Of a DNA stretch of 64,000 nt, positions 60,956 through 64,000 are shown piece after piece. A program made the position numbers and the translations under genes. The first letter of the stretch is position 1. Each line of letters opens with the position of its first letter. Source of the DNA: Bacteroidales bacterium. Lineage in GTDB: Bacteria > Bacteroidota > Bacteroidia > Bacteroidales > UBA7332. The stretch covers positions 56,980 through 120,979 of the forward strand of contig JAQTZA010000011.1 in NCBI GenBank assembly GCA_028687995.1, written 5' to 3'. The notes under the pieces were generated by a model. That model worked only from the letters and a program-made list of their open reading frames with translations, was not told the origin of the DNA and made no database searches.

Positions 60956-62527
60956 ATGACACATAAGTTTGATTTTCTGGTAATCGGCTCTGGTATTGCA
61001 GGAATGAGTTTTGCCCTAAAAGTAGCCGATCGTGGAAAAGTCGCTATAGTCTCGAAAAACGAACTCGAAGACACCAACACATTCTACGCTCAAGGTGGTA
61101 TCGCTTCGGTAACCAATTCCACAGATAATTTTGAAAAACACATCGAAGATACACTAAATTGCGGTGATGGGTTATGTGTGAACGCTGTGGTAGAAAGGGT
61201 GGTTCGTGAAGCTCCTGCACAAATCAAAGAGTTAGTAGATTGGGGCGTGAAATTTGACACCGATTCTCGTGGAAGTTTCGATTTACACAAAGAAGGCGGT
61301 CATTCCGAACACCGAATTCTACATCACAAAGACAGCACTGGCGCAGAAATTCAAAAATCATTAATCAAAGCTGTTAAAAACCATCCGAACATCTCCGTAT
61401 TTGAAAATAATTTCGCCATCGAAATCATCACTCAACACCATTTAGGTCAGAAAGTAACTCGTCAAACGCCTGTGATTGAGTGTTATGGTGCCTACATTCT
61501 CGACGAAAAAACAAATTACATACATACATTTCTTTCGAAAATTACCCTAATCGCTACTGGTGGAATTGGCACCATTTACCAAACGACCACCAACCCTATG
61601 ATTGCTACTGGTGATGGCATCGCCATGGTCTATCGTGCCAAAGGAACGGTTCGCGATATGGAGTTTGTGCAGTTTCACCCCACGGCGCTCTACAATCCGA
61701 ATGAACGTCCAAGTTTTCTGATCACAGAGGCAATGCGTGGATATGGAGCAGTGCTTCGCACCAAAAACGGCAAAGAGTTTATGCACAAATACGACGATCG
61801 AAAATCACTCGCTCCGCGCGACATTGTGGCACGAGCCATCGACAACGAGATGAAAAACCGTGGCGACGAACACGTCTATCTCGACGTGACGCACAAAGAT
61901 GCCGAGGAGACAAAAAAACATTTCCCCAATATTTACCAAAAATGCCTCGATTTCGGCATCGACATTACCAAAGAATACATTCCTGTAGCTCCTGCAGCAC
62001 ATTTTTTGTGTGGTGGAATAGAAGTGGACAAAGATGCACGTTCATCAATCCACAGATTATACGCCGCTGGCGAATGCACTTACACTGGATTGCATGGTGC
62101 CAATCGCTTAGCTTCGAATTCGCTGCTTGAAGCCATTGTATATGCTGATGCTGCGGCAAAACATGCTGAAAATGAGATTGAAAAATTGAAACATCAAGAA
62201 AATATACCCAACTGGAACGACGAGGGCACTTCGCTCCCCGAAGAGATGATATTGATTACCCAAAGTGAACGCGAAGTAAATTTCGTGATGTCGAGTTATG
62301 TGGGCATTGTGCGAAGCAATCTTCGACTAAAACGTGCCTACGATCGTTTGGAGATTCTTTATCAAGAGACCGAAAGTCTCTTCCAACGCTCTGTCGTTTC
62401 GAAACAAATTTGCGAGTTACGAAACATCATCAACGTTGGTTATTTGGTCATCACGCAAGCGATGCAACGCAAAGAGAGCCGCGGACTGCATTACAACATT
62501 GATTATCCAGAGAAGAATAAATTGTAG
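60956..62527 (+). CDS. nadB: L-aspartate oxidase
   Basis: 523 aa. This FAD enzyme oxidises L-aspartate to iminoaspartate, the first step of de novo NAD synthesis; NadA then makes quinolinate. The dinucleotide-binding motif is FLVIGSGIAGMSFALKVA at residues ~6-23. The FAD and substrate region includes AQGGIASVT, HKEGGHSEHRILHHKDSTG, EFVQFHPTALY near residue 235 and RDIVARAIDNEM (substrate arginine). AAHFLCGGIEVD and GECTYTGLHGANRLASNSLL are the conserved C-terminal flavin contacts. Neither nadA nor nadC is in the window. Confidence 0.95.
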   Translation: MTHKFDFLVIGSGIAGMSFALKVADRGKVAIVSKNELEDTNTFYAQGGIASVTNSTDNFEKHIEDTLNCGDGLCVNAVVERVVREAPAQIKELVDWGVKFDTDSRGSFDLHKEGGHSEHRILHHKDSTGAEIQKSLIKAVKNHPNISVFENNFAIEIITQHHLGQKVTRQTPVIECYGAYILDEKTNYIHTFLSKITLIATGGIGTIYQTTTNPMIATGDGIAMVYRAKGTVRDMEFVQFHPTALYNPNERPSFLITEAMRGYGAVLRTKNGKEFMHKYDDRKSLAPRDIVARAIDNEMKNRGDEHVYLDVTHKDAEETKKHFPNIYQKCLDFGIDITKEYIPVAPAAHFLCGGIEVDKDARSSIHRLYAAGECTYTGLHGANRLASNSLLEAIVYADAAAKHAENEIEKLKHQENIPNWNDEGTSLPEEMILITQSEREVNFVMSSYVGIVRSNLRLKRAYDRLEILYQETESLFQRSVVSKQICELRNIINVGYLVITQAMQRKESRGLHYNIDYPEKNKL

Positions 62528-62605
62528 TTGATGGGAGTTCGGTGGAGTTAAAGAAAGAGTTATCGGTTATTAAAAAAAAGGCCAGGGTAAATATCAAGAA
62601 AGAAT

Positions 62606-63508
62606 ATGAAGAAAAATAAAAAATTCACAAGCATTTCGACACATATTTTAGCTTTTTTGGTTGGGTTATCACCTACAATAGTTGGCTTTTTTATTGAAGA
62701 TTATTTTAAAAGTCCGCAAATTGAATGTGATATAAATTGCATGAACATAATTGACAATGAAAATAATGATCTAATTTTAAATCTTTACCTTCAATTTGAG
62801 AATACAGGACAATCAAATACAACAATCTCATTAGACAACTTAAAATTACAGTTTAGAGACATTAACGGCAAACCATATTCATTTAACCTCAACAAAAAGA
62901 TTGAAATTGATGGACTTTCATTTGTCTCTGACACTTTAGAAATAATACTACCCAAACAACTAGATTCAATCACCGTACTTCCAGAAATTAAGACGCTATT
63001 ACTGAACTATCACGAATTAAAAAACAAGAAAAATGTTTTTATTGAGAAAAAATCTTCTGATGTAATTTGGGGTTTTATACAAGGAAGACAGATTCCAGAA
63101 AATCCAGATTCGTTTAGTTATCATTCTGACTATATTGTCAAAAATGGATCGACTCAAATAACTGGAAGAAAAGTTCCTATTGAATACAAAGGAAAAACAT
63201 ATACTTGCATTATTTATCCGAGAGACGCATATATTAGTTACAAAGTTGACAACGAATTAATTAAAATTACCTATGGTCAAAACATGAAGTTACCCCTTGG
63301 AAAAGATGGTAGAAGTGAATTGCTTGTCAAACCATTAATTTTTATACCTGCGCATGAAATTGAGGACAAGTGTATATTACCCAATGGATTTGTAGTTTCT
63401 ATAAATCAAGAAATTGAAGAAAACGAAGAAATTAAAATCAAAAACTACAGCGTCAAAATAAAAGATATGCGAGACAATCGGAAACAAATTGTTTACTTTT
63501 TCAAATAA
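62606..63508 (+). CDS. AT-rich membrane-anchored protein of unknown function
   Basis: 300 aa. One N-terminal hydrophobic helix (residues ~11-29: HILAFLVGLSPTIVGFFI) follows a basic start, then the whole remainder is soluble and likely beta-rich (LNLYLQFENTGQSNTTISLD and TYTCIIYPRDAYISYKVDN). No known family is recognised. It is AT-rich and lacks a conserved partner; nadB lies before it and a repeat region plus rarA after it. It may be a recent acquisition. A role at the inner membrane is all that can be said. Confidence 0.6.
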   Translation: MKKNKKFTSISTHILAFLVGLSPTIVGFFIEDYFKSPQIECDINCMNIIDNENNDLILNLYLQFENTGQSNTTISLDNLKLQFRDINGKPYSFNLNKKIEIDGLSFVSDTLEIILPKQLDSITVLPEIKTLLLNYHELKNKKNVFIEKKSSDVIWGFIQGRQIPENPDSFSYHSDYIVKNGSTQITGRKVPIEYKGKTYTCIIYPRDAYISYKVDNELIKITYGQNMKLPLGKDGRSELLVKPLIFIPAHEIEDKCILPNGFVVSINQEIEENEEIKIKNYSVKIKDMRDNRKQIVYFFK

Positions 63509-63601
63509 GACAACATGAAAACAATAAAAGGAAATCTTAATCATAAATTTCATAAAAAAGAATCCTATTAAAATAGAAACAAATTAGCAATATATTAGCC
63601 G

Positions 63602-63685
63602 CCGAGGGGTCGGAATCTCTATCACAACGTTGTGAAAATCCCACCGAGGGATCAGACAAGGTTTCATAGTGTTGTGAAAGCATTT
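63602..63685 (+). repeat. Two degenerate 42-bp direct repeats with palindrome
   Basis: Two units start CCGAGGGGTC (63602) and CCGAGGGATC (63644), and each has GTTGTGAAA at the same offset (63629 and 63671). The first unit contains a perfect 14-bp palindrome TCACAACGTTGTGA (63622-63635). They lie upstream of rarA in the 236-bp gap that holds no gene. Confidence 0.6.
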
Positions 63686-63744
63686 TACAGACTTAATTTT
63701 ATCAGAATCAGTTACTCATAACTCATAATTCATAACTATTCACC

Positions 63745-64000
63745 ATGTCATTGCCTTTAGCAGAACGCCTTCGCCCCAAAAATCTAGACGAGTACATCGG
63801 TCAGAAACATCTGGTGGGCAAAAATTCCGTTTTGCGCCGAATGATTGAGGCAGGCAATGTCTCATCGTTTATACTTTGGGGACCTCCAGGTGTGGGGAAA
63901 ACAACTCTCGCACGTATCATTTCGAATCAGCTCGATGTGCCTTTTTACACACTAAGTGCCGTAAATGCTGGTGTGAAAGATGTGCGCGAAGTGATCGAAC
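63745..64000 (+). CDS. rarA: Replication-associated recombination protein A, N-terminal fragment
   Basis: The first 85 residues; the gene continues past the right edge. RarA/MgsA is a AAA+ ATPase related to clamp loaders that acts at stalled forks and at single-stranded DNA gaps. The start PLAERLRPKNLDEYIGQKHL is the family hallmark. The Walker A motif is LWGPPGVGKTTLARII near residue 48, followed by FYTLSAVNAGVKDVREVIE, the RarA version of the sensor strand. The close WRNIP1/RuvB relatives lack this N-terminus. Confidence 0.93.
   Translation, partial: MSLPLAERLRPKNLDEYIGQKHLVGKNSVLRRMIEAGNVSSFILWGPPGVGKTTLARIISNQLDVPFYTLSAVNAGVKDVREVIE

Overview
The window comes from a member of the Bacteroidota, most likely the Bacteroidales. 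The evidence is: many promoters with the phylum-specific -7 box TAnnTTTG; a type IX secretion (T9SS) C-terminal sorting domain; TonB receptor, DUF5689 and choice-of-anchor J lipoproteins; a DUF4199 gene; a fused MutS2-Smr protein; and an almost complete absence of Shine-Dalgarno sequences. Most of the window is ordinary chromosomal housekeeping DNA with islands of accessory genes. No CRISPR array, prophage or complete insertion sequence was seen.

Region by region. 1-2 kb: an outer-membrane protein fragment and a Tyr/Gly/Ser-rich secreted protein. 1.7-5.2 kb: prmA, dxs and a small secreted helical protein. 5.3-10 kb: a tight operon of threonylcarbamoyl-AMP synthase, an initiating sugar transferase, a ClC channel with CBS domains and fmt, convergent with a YihY-family membrane protein. 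11.6-12 kb: RNase P RNA on the minus strand. 12-20 kb: envelope polysaccharide genes (four glycosyltransferase or sugar-nucleotide steps on the minus strand, plus an inner-membrane GT2), interrupted by murB and a PhnP-like hydrolase on the plus strand. 20-27 kb: a secreted endonuclease/exonuclease/phosphatase-fold protein divergent from a TonB receptor and two surface lipoproteins. 27-31 kb: a giant DUF3494 (ice-binding-like) adhesin locus, split by an in-frame stop codon and carrying an alternating seven-unit tandem repeat. 31-38 kb: SRP RNA, tRNA-Thr, a cytochrome b5-like protein, a glycosyltransferase operon with nitroreductase, mntP and apbE, and a class A penicillin-binding protein. 38-41 kb: pheT and yebC, richer in GC. 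40.4-44.9 kb: an accessory patch with a perfect 21-bp inverted repeat, a REP-associated tyrosine transposase (RAYT), an AraC regulator and a DUF1398 gene. 44.9-53.3 kb: a cold-shock protein, tRNA-Leu, a Nudix hydrolase, a large TPR protein with a beta-barrel partner, and topA. 53.5-58.3 kb: mutS2, suhB and an Lrp regulator on the minus strand. 58.4-64 kb: a GNAT acetyltransferase, umuD and umuC flanked by repeats, nadB, an orphan membrane-anchored protein, and the start of rarA.

How the genes work together. The sugar transferase, GT2/GT4 enzymes, Ugd, the Gfo/Idh/MocA dehydrogenase and RfbC fit surface-polysaccharide synthesis. MurB and PBP1A serve peptidoglycan synthesis. The EEP/TonB/DUF5689 group looks like an extracellular substrate-acquisition module. 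UmuDC, MutS2, RarA and TopA handle DNA damage and topology. The observations most worth following are the interrupted DUF3494 adhesin, the RAYT that lacks a normal start codon beside a REP-like palindrome, and the inverted repeats flanking umuD. Several intergenic gaps hold families of dispersed repeats.
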